Assembly: GCA_042408955.1 (NCBI GenBank)
Contig: JBHOQQ010000136.1
Span: 1-64,000, forward strand
Direction of reading: 5' to 3'
Source: CALGSZ01 sp042408955
GTDB taxonomy: Bacteria; Chloroflexota; Chloroflexia; Thermomicrobiales; UBA6265
DNA length: 64,000 nucleotides
Position 1 is the first letter of the stretch; every line of letters begins with the position of its first letter. Shown piece by piece: positions 7,760 to 16,499 of this stretch. Below the pieces are notes generated by a model, which worked only from the letters and a program-made list of their open reading frames with translations, had not been told where the DNA came from and ran no database searches. The position numbers and the translations under genes are program-made.

Positions 7760-8834
7760 CAGACAGCGCCTCCTCCCCTCCGGGTCGCGAACGGCACTTC
7801 CAGCGCGGCCACTCGTCAGCATCATCGTGAACAACTACAATTACGGCCGCTTCTTGCCTCACGCGATTCTCAGTGCGCTCAACCAATCCTATGGCCGGCG
7901 TGAAGTGATCGTGGTCGACGACGGCTCGACGGACGATTCACATGCGGTCATTGCTGAATTCGGAGCACGCATCATTCCCATCTTGAAGCCGCACGGTGGA
8001 CAAGCCTCGGCCCTGAACGCTGGCTTTGCCCACTGCGCGGGTGATATCGTGATCTTCCTCGATGCAGACGATTTCCTGGCATCAGACGCTGTTGAGCGTT
8101 ATGTCCATGCGTTCCACCAGTGGCCTCACGCTGCCAGAGTGCAGAGCCGGCTGGCGATCGTCGATGAGCTTGGTCAGCCCCAGGGAGAATACATTCCGCG
8201 CAGGGTGGTCAAGTTCGCCGGCAGTGACCTTCGCGGCCAGGCACTGAGGTACCCAGATGACCTGCCATGGGCGGCGATGAGCGGAAATGCATTTCCCCGG
8301 TGGGTCCTTCAACTTATCACTCCGATACCCACCGATAGCTACCCAGGCATCGGCGCCGACATGTACCTCTTGAATGTCACACCACTCTTCGGACCGATTG
8401 TCTCCCTCGACGAAATCGGTGGCTACTACCGGGCACATGGTCGCAATGCGTTCCACCGCTCCCGCCTCGATCTCGCGCAAACTCGCCTTTTGATCAGTCT
8501 CAGCATTGCGACGCATCGCGAGATGGCTAGGCTTGCTCCCGTTGCGGGGCTCGCATGCGACTCACGCGAGCGCATCGGTCAACATTCCCTCACTCTGCTC
8601 GCTCATCGCATGATCTCGAAAAAGTTGGACCCGAACGAGCATCCCATCGCCAGTGACACCCTCCCCGGCATCTGCCTCGCGGCGCTCAAAGCGGCGGCGG
8701 CTCGTCACGACCGCTCACCGCTGGCGCGCGCTGCCTACGCCGCGTGGCATCTGCTCATGGCGATCTCCCCTACGCCGTTGGCACGCAACCTTGCGGCACT
8801 TCCTTTCAGCAACATCGCCCGGCGTAGAAGGTGA
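7731..8834 (+). CDS. Family 2 glycosyltransferase
   Basis: The frame is open from 7359, but its upstream part lies within the preceding gene and is not convincing. The ATG at 7731 gives a 367-residue protein that opens with PLVSIIVNNYNYGRFL, the GT2 signature. Other motifs are VIVVDDGSTDDS, GGQASALNAGF and the DXD site FLDADDFL. A C-terminal extension of about 150 residues lacks clear membrane spans. It is last in the plus-strand operon and converges on the minus-strand GT2 gene at 8974. It probably transfers a sugar in the same polysaccharide pathway. Confidence 0.85.
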   Translation: MNQPSRHDTDRQRLLPSGSRTALPARPLVSIIVNNYNYGRFLPHAILSALNQSYGRREVIVVDDGSTDDSHAVIAEFGARIIPILKPHGGQASALNAGFAHCAGDIVIFLDADDFLASDAVERYVHAFHQWPHAARVQSRLAIVDELGQPQGEYIPRRVVKFAGSDLRGQALRYPDDLPWAAMSGNAFPRWVLQLITPIPTDSYPGIGADMYLLNVTPLFGPIVSLDEIGGYYRAHGRNAFHRSRLDLAQTRLLISLSIATHREMARLAPVAGLACDSRERIGQHSLTLLAHRMISKKLDPNEHPIASDTLPGICLAALKAAAARHDRSPLARAAYAAWHLLMAISPTPLARNLAALPFSNIARRRR

Positions 8835-8973
8835 GACCTCACCACGGCCGCTTTGGTCATGTTGGTGACACGTCGCTGCCCATCGTCATAGCGGCTCACC
8901 GACCGGGAGTCGCGGTATGCTCCCCGTCCACTACTATGTGCCGACCCGGAAAGGTGACGAGCGTTTCAAAGGA

Positions 8974-9879
8974 TCAGAGGGGATCGAGATACACCGGCAT
9001 GCGCCTAGCGCCCTTGATCATGCCCCAAGGCAGCGTGTGGAGATAGCACCAACCACTGTGGAACCGCTCCCAGCGGCGCTGGAGCAGTCCAATGATCATC
9101 GGGCGCAACCCAAGGTGCCAGGCGATTCGAGGCACGAGTCCAGCAGCATACACGTCACCTTGCCGCACATGCGTGATGAGGAATGCTCCGAGGCCAAACC
9201 CATAGCCGTGCTCGACTCGCGCTGCTTCCTCACGAGAGCGCCATTGCTCGTGATAGACGACCGCTTCTGGCACGTAGCGTAGCCGCAAGCCCCGTCGTAG
9301 CGCCCGGTAAACAAAGTCGGTATCCTCCGCGGACGGGAAGGCGGTGCCCGCCCCGAGCCCCTCATCGAATCCACCGAGCTCACGGAACACCGAGGCTCGC
9401 ACGCAGAGGTTGCCGCTTCGATCAATCGTCCCCACAGGATTCCGCAAGCGCTCAAACAAACGTGGCTGACCAGCACGTTGCAGTCCTAACGAGATCGCAC
9501 CCGCCTGGGACGGCGGGGGCAAGATGCATCCACCAGCCGCCGCTAGGCTGGGATCATCCGCAAAGTGGCGCAAATAGCATTGTAACCAAGATGGATGCAC
9601 CGTACAGTCATCATCCACAAACGCAAGGAGATCAGCGCCGGTCCATGCTGCGCCAGCATTACGGGCCGCAGCCGCACCGCGGCGGGGCGTGCACCCAACG
9701 GTGACGGTTGGATATCGCTGCTGGATGACATCGGCTAGCCTTGGCCGCTCATCCCCTTGGAACACGACGTACATCTCATCGGGCAGAACAGTCATGGCCA
9801 AAAGGCTGTCAAGGCAGCGGCAGAGCAGGCGTTCCCGGCCTGCCGTTGGGACAATCACCGCTGTGCGCATCTTTCTCAT
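8974..9879 (-). CDS. Family 2 glycosyltransferase
   Basis: GT-A enzyme of 301 residues. The N-terminus TAVIVPTAGRERLL, RRGAAAARNAG, the metal site FVDDDCTVHPSW and the acceptor-side motif SAEDTDFVYRALRRG are those of rhamnosyl- or galactofuranosyl-transferase-like GT2 proteins. The ATG overlaps the stop of the upstream gene (ATGA, 9876-9879), so it is the last gene of the flippase/NodS-like/GT2-deacetylase operon. A C-terminal amphipathic region may associate with the membrane. Its specificity is unknown. Confidence 0.88.
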   Translation of the reverse strand: MRKMRTAVIVPTAGRERLLCRCLDSLLAMTVLPDEMYVVFQGDERPRLADVIQQRYPTVTVGCTPRRGAAAARNAGAAWTGADLLAFVDDDCTVHPSWLQCYLRHFADDPSLAAAGGCILPPPSQAGAISLGLQRAGQPRLFERLRNPVGTIDRSGNLCVRASVFRELGGFDEGLGAGTAFPSAEDTDFVYRALRRGLRLRYVPEAVVYHEQWRSREEAARVEHGYGFGLGAFLITHVRQGDVYAAGLVPRIAWHLGLRPMIIGLLQRRWERFHSGWCYLHTLPWGMIKGARRMPVYLDPL

Positions 9880-11627
9880 CCCGCTGAGCGAGGCAGCCCG
9901 CGCACGGCACGGCCTGGCATTCCCAACCCAAAACCCAAGAGCCCTTTCAGATCGAATCCGGTCTGAACCATCAGCCGAAAGCTCAGCATGCTGGTGCTCC
10001 GCATCACTGCTGCCCGCTCGAGCGCATACCGTGGCGCGCCAGGAGTGGCCACCCGGGCGCCCAGGCTGACCGCGACGCGGAATTGCGCCTCTGCTACCGC
10101 CTTGGCGACCTCCGGGGAAAGCTCGCCAAACGGATAGGCAAAACTCGTTACCTCCTGACCAAGGGCTTCCTCCAAGGCCCTGCGCCCCTCGTCGAGATCG
10201 CGAACCAGATCATCCGCACTCACGGCGGTGAGATCGTCGTGACGGTTGGAGTGAAGACCGATCTCCCAGCCCGCCTCACGCAGCGAGCGCAAGTGTTCCC
10301 AACTTGCCAGCGGAGCCATCTCGCCGCCATAGGCGGCATCCCAGCACGCCGTCTTCCCTACCAGCGACGGCACCACGAAGACCGTCGCCACGAAGCCATA
10401 CTCGGCGAGGATCGGAGCCGCCGTGGTAACGGTGTCAAGGTAGCCATCGTCAAAGGTGATGACAACCACCTTATCCAGGGGCGTGCCACGCGCGAACGCT
10501 TCAAGGAGAGCGGTGAGGGTGATGGTTCGGTAGCCGTGACGGTGAAGCCAGTTCATCTGCCGCCGGAACATCGCCGGCCGAACCGCCCACTCGGCTAACC
10601 CTGGATTGGGATGCTCGCAGACGCGGTGATAACAAAGAATCCGCGCGCTGAACCGGCAGATTGCTCGGGTTTCGACGCTAGTCCCGATCGCCTGCCGCAC
10701 ACCGCTCCAAAATGCCACACGCCAACTCAGAAACGCGAAGCGGCGCAACATCTCGGGCGGAACTACGGGGCGCACGATCGACGTCAGCCACAATGTCGAG
10801 GCACTGACGCGCAATGCCGCTGTGGGAAATTGAATCGCAAACTGTGCCGCGAGCCGTCCGGTCCACGTCGCATCATGCAAGCCGCTAATATCAAGACTCG
10901 ATGTCAAGTACGGGTATTTGCGCATCAGGATGAGCTGCGAACGCCCTTCCTGCCAGGCATGCCGCAGCCATTGCTTGCGTGTGACCGGCGACCGGTGATA
11001 GACCAGCGCGTCGGGTGCGTAGGCAAAGATGGCGCCACACGCGAGCAAGCGCTGACCCATGTCCCAATCTTCGCATCCATAACCGGTGAACGACTCATCA
11101 AACCGGCCGGCTACGTCGAGAAGGCGTCTCTTGACGGAAAGGTTGCCGGCAAAGACGTCAGTTGCTCGAATGGTGACGCCGGGAGCCATCAGGGCTGCAT
11201 GCCGGTCCCGATAGAAAGCCTCTTCGAGCTCGGCTATTGCACGAGGTGTTCCCTCCAAAGTAACCGGCTCGATTCTGCCGAGCACAGCATCGGCAGATTG
11301 GTGCGCGCGCCAGTGAGCACGCACGAGGTCAGGCCCAGGCAGCACATCATCGTCGAGGAAGAGAACGATCGAGCCGGCCGCTCGGGCAAGACCGGCGTTC
11401 CGGGCACCTGCGCGTCCGCGATTCTCTTGCTGCCAGAGGCAGACGCGTGCGTCCCGTCCGGTAATAGCGGCGGCCAGTGCTTCGGCGGAGCCATCGGTTG
11501 AGCCATCAAGGACGACGATGATTTCCGTGGTTAGCGCGGGATCATCTTGGTCGAGCAGCGCTTTCACCAATGCGCAGACGGAATCACGCCGGTTGTACGA
11601 TGGGATGACGATGCTGACATCAACCAT
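9876..11627 (-). CDS. Bifunctional GT2 glycosyltransferase-polysaccharide deacetylase (NodB-type)
   Basis: 583 residues from the ATG at 11627; codons further upstream in this frame do not look coding. Residues 1-300 are a GT2 domain (SIVIPSYNRRDSV, VVLDGSTDGS, FLDDDVLPGPD, GCEDWDMGQRL). Residues of about 330-560 are a carbohydrate esterase 4 domain: ILCYHRV, the metal-binding and catalytic ITFDDGYLDT, HSNRH as the second zinc motif, and SFAYPFGE. The domain order suggests it adds an N-acetylated sugar and then removes acetyl groups, or deacetylates the growing chain. CE4 domains are usually extracytoplasmic, but no signal peptide or spanning helix is evident here, so NodB-like cytoplasmic action is more likely. 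The next gene upstream is a NodS-like methyltransferase. Confidence 0.88.
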   Translation of the reverse strand: MVDVSIVIPSYNRRDSVCALVKALLDQDDPALTTEIIVVLDGSTDGSAEALAAAITGRDARVCLWQQENRGRAGARNAGLARAAGSIVLFLDDDVLPGPDLVRAHWRAHQSADAVLGRIEPVTLEGTPRAIAELEEAFYRDRHAALMAPGVTIRATDVFAGNLSVKRRLLDVAGRFDESFTGYGCEDWDMGQRLLACGAIFAYAPDALVYHRSPVTRKQWLRHAWQEGRSQLILMRKYPYLTSSLDISGLHDATWTGRLAAQFAIQFPTAALRVSASTLWLTSIVRPVVPPEMLRRFAFLSWRVAFWSGVRQAIGTSVETRAICRFSARILCYHRVCEHPNPGLAEWAVRPAMFRRQMNWLHRHGYRTITLTALLEAFARGTPLDKVVVITFDDGYLDTVTTAAPILAEYGFVATVFVVPSLVGKTACWDAAYGGEMAPLASWEHLRSLREAGWEIGLHSNRHDDLTAVSADDLVRDLDEGRRALEEALGQEVTSFAYPFGELSPEVAKAVAEAQFRVAVSLGARVATPGAPRYALERAAVMRSTSMLSFRLMVQTGFDLKGLLGFGLGMPGRAVRGLPRSAG

Positions 11628-11637
11628 GGCGTATGTC

Positions 11638-12384
11638 CTACAGTGAGTCTTCAGAACGCGCAACGCCGGTGCGAGACAGGAGCCGTTGCGCGAGCGGTGA
11701 GGCGCGAATCCGGTTACGCGCGACGCGCTGGGCAGTGGGCAGCGCGGCAAGGAGGCCGAGCCGAACCCGCTCGGCCCAACGCAGCCAGGCTGGAACCACG
11801 GGGGGCGCAGAGCGCACGAGCAAGATTTCGTAATCATCGGTCGCGTGCTCATCTACCACTGGCAAACCAATCACGTGGGTAAAGAGCCGGTGCAAGCGCT
11901 CTGCTCCGCCCTCGCCGAAAATGTCATCCCAGGTTCGTGTGTACTCTTGCCACGTGTGCACCAGCACGAGATCGCCACCAGGCTTCAGCCAACTGGCGAT
12001 TTTGCGCGCGACACGCGTTCGCTGCCACGGTGGAATGTAATAGAGAACCTCAGAGCAGAAGATGACGTCAAAGCGCTCTGGCAAATCCTCGCGGATGAAA
12101 TCAAAGACACGAAAGCTGACCCCCGGCAGATCTGCGCACCGATTGTGCGCCCGCGCGATCGCTGTCGCCGAAACATCCACGCCAAGGAGCCGGTCAACAC
12201 GCCCGGCGGCCATGCGCGTAAAGACGCCCTCGCTACAGCCAATCTCCAATCCGGTGGCATACCGAGCTTGAGGCAGGATCGCCAACGTAGCCGCGTACTT
12301 CGCATGCTCGTATGGATCGCGCGCGTAGTCCCATGGATCTTCCTGCTCGGCGTACATTTGCTCAAGCTGATCTTGCGGGCTCAC
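11638..12384 (-). CDS. NodS-like SAM-dependent methyltransferase
   Basis: Class I methyltransferase of 248 residues. The N-terminal signature DPWDYARDPYEHAKYA followed by LEIGCSEGVFT (SAM loop I), LLGVDVSATAI, FDVIFCSEVLYYI and WLKPGGDLVLVHTW is that of the NodS family, which N-methylates the deacetylated glucosamine end of Nod factors. I chose GTG at 12384: it overlaps the upstream stop (GTGA) and has GGAGG 10 bases before. It is followed at once by the GT2-deacetylase gene, so deacetylation and methylation of the same amino sugar is a reasonable inference. The C-terminal 45 residues are basic and probably associate with the membrane or a partner. Confidence 0.8.
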   Translation of the reverse strand: MSPQDQLEQMYAEQEDPWDYARDPYEHAKYAATLAILPQARYATGLEIGCSEGVFTRMAAGRVDRLLGVDVSATAIARAHNRCADLPGVSFRVFDFIREDLPERFDVIFCSEVLYYIPPWQRTRVARKIASWLKPGGDLVLVHTWQEYTRTWDDIFGEGGAERLHRLFTHVIGLPVVDEHATDDYEILLVRSAPPVVPAWLRWAERVRLGLLAALPTAQRVARNRIRASPLAQRLLSRTGVARSEDSL

Positions 12385-13955
12385 CGGGCCTCCCTCCTCA
12401 GTCGCCGATTCACCAACGCGCCGGCGGAACCCCACCAGGCTGTCACCCGATCAATCACCACCGCGCGCTCCTGCGCATTGAACGCCGTCAGTGCCACCAG
12501 GAACGGGCAAGCCCCGATCACCAGCGCGCTGGCACTGATTCGGACCGGCAAATCCCAACTGGCGGCGCGCTCGATTCCGACGTAGGCCAGGAGCAATGGT
12601 ACGGCTGGGAGTAATGGCAGCGCGATTGCCTCGTGAAAAGCGGCAACAGGTGACCAGCCGACAAAACGGGCTGCCTTGGCGCCAATGGACACAAGCAAAA
12701 CGAGTCCAATCACGATCATTCCGGTGATGGCGCCTACGGCTCCCCAGAGGACGATCAGAATGACCATCGCCGGCACACCAATGAGCGTGCTGATCCCATA
12801 CATCACGGCAAGGGACTTGAGTTGGGCACAGCCGTAGAGCAGCGATTCGGCGACGAGGAACCCGGCCCAGACGATGTTTGCTGCCAGCCCGAGGCGGAGG
12901 AGTGTCGGCCCGTTTTCGACTTGTCCCACCCAAAGTTGCAGGGCTTCGGGGCCGAGCGACCATCCTGCCAGGAACAGCCAAGCGCTGAGCGCCATTGCCA
13001 GCTTTGTGCCGGTGATGAGTGTGCGCGCCAGGTGCTCCGTTCTGGCCCGTCCGTGAAGATCCGCCGCGTACGGGAAAATGCCCCAAAACGTTGTCTCCGT
13101 GATCGACCAGAGAGCGAGCGGCACCTTCAGCGCAAGCTCGTAGGCAGCGACAGCACCTACTGAAGCCACCGCGCCAAGCAGCACCGTATCGGTATCATGG
13201 ATCACCGTTATCGCCACGCTGATCAGCGCGGACCAGGCAAAGAAGGTGAAGAGCGGGCGCCATGTCGCCGCATCCCGGCTGAGATATCGGAGCGACACTG
13301 GCATGAGCGGCGCTCGCCAGCGTGTGAGGACGAGGGTCACGAGTGTCCAGAATGCAGCCATGGCCGCCGTGGCGACCGCTAACTCTCGCAGCCCTCCGCC
13401 CCGCCAGAGGACCGCGACCACGACAGCCGCATCGGCGACGGTGGAAGCAATGCCGATTGCCTCACTGGCCAGATACTGCTTCGCGCCCAGGAGTACGCCT
13501 TCCGCGACCGACGACAGTTGCTCACAGCAGAAAAGCACGATCGCGGCGCCGAGCAACGCTGGAATGGATCCGTGCAAATCAGGTGAAACGACGAACTCGC
13601 GCAGCAGATATCCGCTCAGGATTCCGATGAGAATAGCTCCTACCGCGCTCATCGCCATCGCCAAGAGAAGGGCATTCGCGATGATCGCCCGCGCGCGCTG
13701 GAAGTCGCCTTTACCCCGCAGGACCGTGACGTTGCGGACCACACTGTCATGGAGATCCAGATCAAGGAGTCCCAGCAGGGAGATCTGACTGAGAAGCACC
13801 AGCCACAAGCCATATCCGTCGGCGCCAAGCTTGCGATAGACGTATGGCGTAATTGCGATCGTGGTGATGATGCTGATGCCGTGGGACGCATGACTCCACA
13901 AGGTAGCGCGAGCCACCTCCGAGATGGTCCATGCTCGAGCCTCGGGAGCCTCCAT
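12381..13955 (-). CDS. Wzx-type polysaccharide flippase (MOP superfamily)
   Basis: Integral membrane protein of 524 residues with 12-14 hydrophobic segments, starting at the ATG at 13955 behind GAGGTGG. The N-terminus (SHASHGISIITTIAITPYVYRKLGADGYGLW) matches the first helices of Wzx/RfbX and MATE-like oligosaccharide transporters. It probably flips the undecaprenyl-linked repeat unit made by the surrounding transferases from the cytoplasmic to the outer face. It is the first gene of a minus-strand operon whose three following genes overlap it or each other, or sit within 10 bases. No Wzy polymerase or priming transferase is in the window; they may lie further left. Confidence 0.85.
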   Translation of the reverse strand: MEAPEARAWTISEVARATLWSHASHGISIITTIAITPYVYRKLGADGYGLWLVLLSQISLLGLLDLDLHDSVVRNVTVLRGKGDFQRARAIIANALLLAMAMSAVGAILIGILSGYLLREFVVSPDLHGSIPALLGAAIVLFCCEQLSSVAEGVLLGAKQYLASEAIGIASTVADAAVVVAVLWRGGGLRELAVATAAMAAFWTLVTLVLTRWRAPLMPVSLRYLSRDAATWRPLFTFFAWSALISVAITVIHDTDTVLLGAVASVGAVAAYELALKVPLALWSITETTFWGIFPYAADLHGRARTEHLARTLITGTKLAMALSAWLFLAGWSLGPEALQLWVGQVENGPTLLRLGLAANIVWAGFLVAESLLYGCAQLKSLAVMYGISTLIGVPAMVILIVLWGAVGAITGMIVIGLVLLVSIGAKAARFVGWSPVAAFHEAIALPLLPAVPLLLAYVGIERAASWDLPVRISASALVIGACPFLVALTAFNAQERAVVIDRVTAWWGSAGALVNRRLRREAR

Positions 13956-14165
13956 TGCGCCGCCACCTCGTGTGGAATTGCTCCTCCAAAGCGTGGAGGT
14001 AACGCTGCTCCCCCGGTGATCCCCGCCATCGATTGGCGCTTTCGCTGGCGTGCCAGGCAATCTGCTGGATGGGCCGTGTCCTGGTTACCCCAAGGCTACC
14101 ATGACAATCAGTCTAGGAACATCATCGTATGTGGGGAAGAGGAATTTCTCCCGGTTGAGGGAGGA

Positions 14166-14732
14166 CTATTGGGGGGAACGCGCGAGCCAGCCGAATGGCT
14201 GGCGAGTGGAGCTGTACCTCACCGAGGCAAGGCATGCACCGGCTGCCAGGATGGCGACATAGACGGAATACGAAATCGTGAAGCTTGCAAAGTCAAGCGG
14301 CCAAAGGAGCGGAACGCCGCCCGTGGCCATATCGCGCAGCAAATGGGACGCCACCCCAAGTGAAGCGCCCCAGGTCACATCGCGGAGCCATGTAGGTAGT
14401 ACGACCACGAGAAGGATCAATATGACGGCCGTTAATGCCGAATGCGTGTACGGCCGGTTTGTTCCGTTCGTGAGCACGAGCGAACCAGCCATTGCTGGGA
14501 GATGATCCACGTCAATAGCTGTGCCGCCGATCACTGTCCCGCTCAATCGCAAGGGCCTCAACCGAGGAGCGATACAGAGGAGCGCGATCAGCGCGGTGGC
14601 AAGATGGGCTGTTTCGTCAATCACGGCCTCCTTGAAGACCGGTAGCTCAGCATGGCGATATCGGGCGTCAATACCGATGATCACCAGGAGAAGGAAGAAC
14701 GGAGCAACAGACAGTAATCTACGCTGGACCAT
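14166..14732 (-). CDS. YdjM-like membrane-bound metal-dependent hydrolase (DUF457)
   Basis: 188-residue membrane protein with about five hydrophobic segments. Conserved acidic and histidine motifs on the membrane surface are DETAHLATA (about 39-47), IDVDHLPA (72-79), YTHSALTA and ASHLLRDM, the pattern of the YdjM/DUF457 family of predicted membrane metal hydrolases related to phospholipase C-like enzymes. The substrate is unknown. It stands alone on the minus strand between the polysaccharide operon and a small beta-flower protein. Its position beside the glycan cluster could be chance. Confidence 0.75.
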   Translation of the reverse strand: MVQRRLLSVAPFFLLLVIIGIDARYRHAELPVFKEAVIDETAHLATALIALLCIAPRLRPLRLSGTVIGGTAIDVDHLPAMAGSLVLTNGTNRPYTHSALTAVILILLVVVLPTWLRDVTWGASLGVASHLLRDMATGGVPLLWPLDFASFTISYSVYVAILAAGACLASVRYSSTRQPFGWLARSPQ

Positions 14733-14823
14733 AGCTCAGCAGCTTTCCCCCCACCAATCCACCACCAGAGTTGGAAAGCACGTCAGCATCCACCTGGACA
14801 AAAGAAGGCGTTCGGGTTTTAGA

Positions 14824-15117
14824 TTAAGACGCACGCTCTAGGCGGTCGAACGGATCTGCCGGCGGCGCTGCCAGGCCGATCCTGGCGACGATCCGTCCCA
14901 AAATTCCACCGGGTCGGGAGAGAGCATCGCTTGCCGCGTCGCCTTGGCTCGGTGCGATGATCGTTTGCCCACGAATTTCGCCAATCACGTTGCCTTGCAG
15001 ATCGAAGACGCGGCGACCGTCCGTTGTCCCGACCAGCCGGCCATTGCGGTTGTAGATGTCGTCGCCAGCGATAAAGCCGCGGCAACGGCCACGCGCATCG
15101 AAAAGAGGAGTGATCAT
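14824..15117 (-). CDS. Small protein resembling the 4-fold beta-flower family
   Basis: 97 residues from an ATG at 15117. The first 55 residues contain four short repeats of the form (I/V/L)-(Y/F)-(N/D)-x-x-G-x-x-x-G: PLFDARGRCRG, IYNRNGRLVG, VFDLQGNVIG and a final TIIA strand. This is the look of small beta-flower proteins found in many bacteria without a known role. The C-terminal 40 residues are unrelated and end with ADPFDRLERAS. The same frame is open up to an ATG at 15252, but those codons are rich in Arg, Cys and Ser and look noncoding. There is no strong ribosome site. Confidence 0.55.
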   Translation of the reverse strand: MITPLFDARGRCRGFIAGDDIYNRNGRLVGTTDGRRVFDLQGNVIGEIRGQTIIAPSQGDAASDALSRPGGILGRIVARIGLAAPPADPFDRLERAS

Positions 15118-15470
15118 TATCTTGCTTTCGCACGACCACCGGTGGTCGCGTGGCCGGCTGACTGGGCAGGAGCGATTCGAGCACCACTTCGCGCGAGAAC
15201 TGCAAGGTGGACGTGTCTTCCGCGCCGCGCAGAGCGAAACATGCGTAAACATTCACGAAGGAGGCACTGCCGCTTCGACAGCCCAAGAGCACAAGTTTTT
15301 TTTCACATGCTCCTTTTACAAGAACGCTCGGGAATCGCCAACTGCTCCGATCCGCTCATGCGACGCCTCCCCACAATAGCGAGCGAATGGTTGGTTCGCA
15401 ACCCCTACCAGGCAAAGATTCGCAGTCCTCCTTACACGCTGATCGCCGCCTGTCCATTGTGAGGATCTCA
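15118..15470. other. Intergenic stretch with a tiny unlikely reading frame
   Basis: Between the beta-flower protein and oppF. On the minus strand AAAGGAG is followed after 3 bases by GTG (15306) and 17 codons beginning VKKNLC, ending at 15253. The spacing is too short to make this convincing. No terminator for the opp operon is obvious. Confidence 0.35.
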
Positions 15471-16499
15471 TCACGCGTAATGGCAGGCGACCCAGTGGTC
15501 AGGCGCCTTCTCCTCCAGCCGTGGCTCCTCGACCGCGCAGTTTGGCCGGGCGATGGGACAGCGGGGATGAAAGCGACAGCCCGTCGGTGGGTTAGCCGGG
15601 CTGGGTACGTCTCCCTGGAGCAGCACACGCTGGCGCTGGCGACCCGGCTCAGGCACGGGCACAGCCGAGATCAGTGCCTGCGTGTATGGGTGCTTGGGAG
15701 ACATCGTTATCGCGTGCGCGCTGCCGACTTCGACCAGCTTGCCCAAGTACATCACGCCGATCCGATCGCTGATGTGCGCGACGACTGCGAGATTGTGGGC
15801 GATGAACAGGTACGTCAGGTGAAATTGCTTCTGAAGATCCTTCAGGAGATTGAGGACCTGGGCCTGGATCGAGACGTCCAGCGCGGAAACGGGCTCATCA
15901 CAGATGATGAGCTGCGGATTGAGCGCCAGCGCCCGCGCGATGCCGATTCGCTGGCGCTGACCGCCAGAGAACTCATGGGGATACCGGTTGGCAAAGTAGC
16001 TATTAAGACCGACCACGCGCAGCAGCTCCTGCACGCGCTCGCGCCGCTCAGCACGCGTGCCAATCCGCGCAATGGTGAGTGGCTCGGCAATGATGGAGCC
16101 GACGGTCATGCGTGGATCGAGCGATGCCGAGGGGTCCTGGAAGATCATCTGGATGTCGCGGCGATACGGGCGAAGTTGCCGCTGGCTCAAGCGGCTGATA
16201 TCAACGCCGTTGAAGTAGACATGGCCATCCGTTGGATCGTACAGCCGGATGATGGTTTGGCCAAGCGTTGTCTTGCCACAACCGGATTCCCCAACAAGGC
16301 CAAAGGTCTCGCCACGGCGCACGGAAAAAGAGACGTCATCCACGGCGCGGATCGTTAGCTCCCGCCCACCGAACAGTCCACCGCCGAGGGTGAAGTATTT
16401 CTTCAGGCGCTCAACCCGCAGAATCTCGGCAGGCAGCGCCGGTGACGTGGCCTGCTCAGCATGAGTTCCTGGCTGGTGAAGCGAGGGATTCGCAATCAT
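15471..16499 (-). CDS. oppF: Dipeptide/oligopeptide ABC transporter ATP-binding protein (OppF/DppF type)
   Basis: ATPase of 342 residues that energises peptide (or sugar/nickel) import. Walker A GESGCGKTT, Q-loop MIFQDPSASLDP, signature FSGGQRQRIGIARAL, Walker B LIICDEPVSALD and H-loop IAHNL are intact. The C-terminal oligopeptide extension with GCRFHPRCPIARPNC is present; its cysteines are seen in the OppD/F family and can bind an iron-sulfur cluster. ATGA overlaps the oppD stop at 16496-16499. It is the last gene of the oppBCDF set. No substrate-binding protein gene accompanies it. Confidence 0.92.
   Translation of the reverse strand: MIANPSLHQPGTHAEQATSPALPAEILRVERLKKYFTLGGGLFGGRELTIRAVDDVSFSVRRGETFGLVGESGCGKTTLGQTIIRLYDPTDGHVYFNGVDISRLSQRQLRPYRRDIQMIFQDPSASLDPRMTVGSIIAEPLTIARIGTRAERRERVQELLRVVGLNSYFANRYPHEFSGGQRQRIGIARALALNPQLIICDEPVSALDVSIQAQVLNLLKDLQKQFHLTYLFIAHNLAVVAHISDRIGVMYLGKLVEVGSAHAITMSPKHPYTQALISAVPVPEPGRQRQRVLLQGDVPSPANPPTGCRFHPRCPIARPNCAVEEPRLEEKAPDHWVACHYA

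Noticed and set aside
14819..15292. 157-codon minus-strand frame overlapping the beta-flower protein
   Set aside because: The repeats and Gly pattern are in the other frame; this one is Arg/Pro-rich and has no motif.
15253..15306. 17-residue peptide beginning VKKNLC with AAAGGAG upstream
   Set aside because: Spacing of 3 bases is too short, and no conserved neighbour relation supports it.
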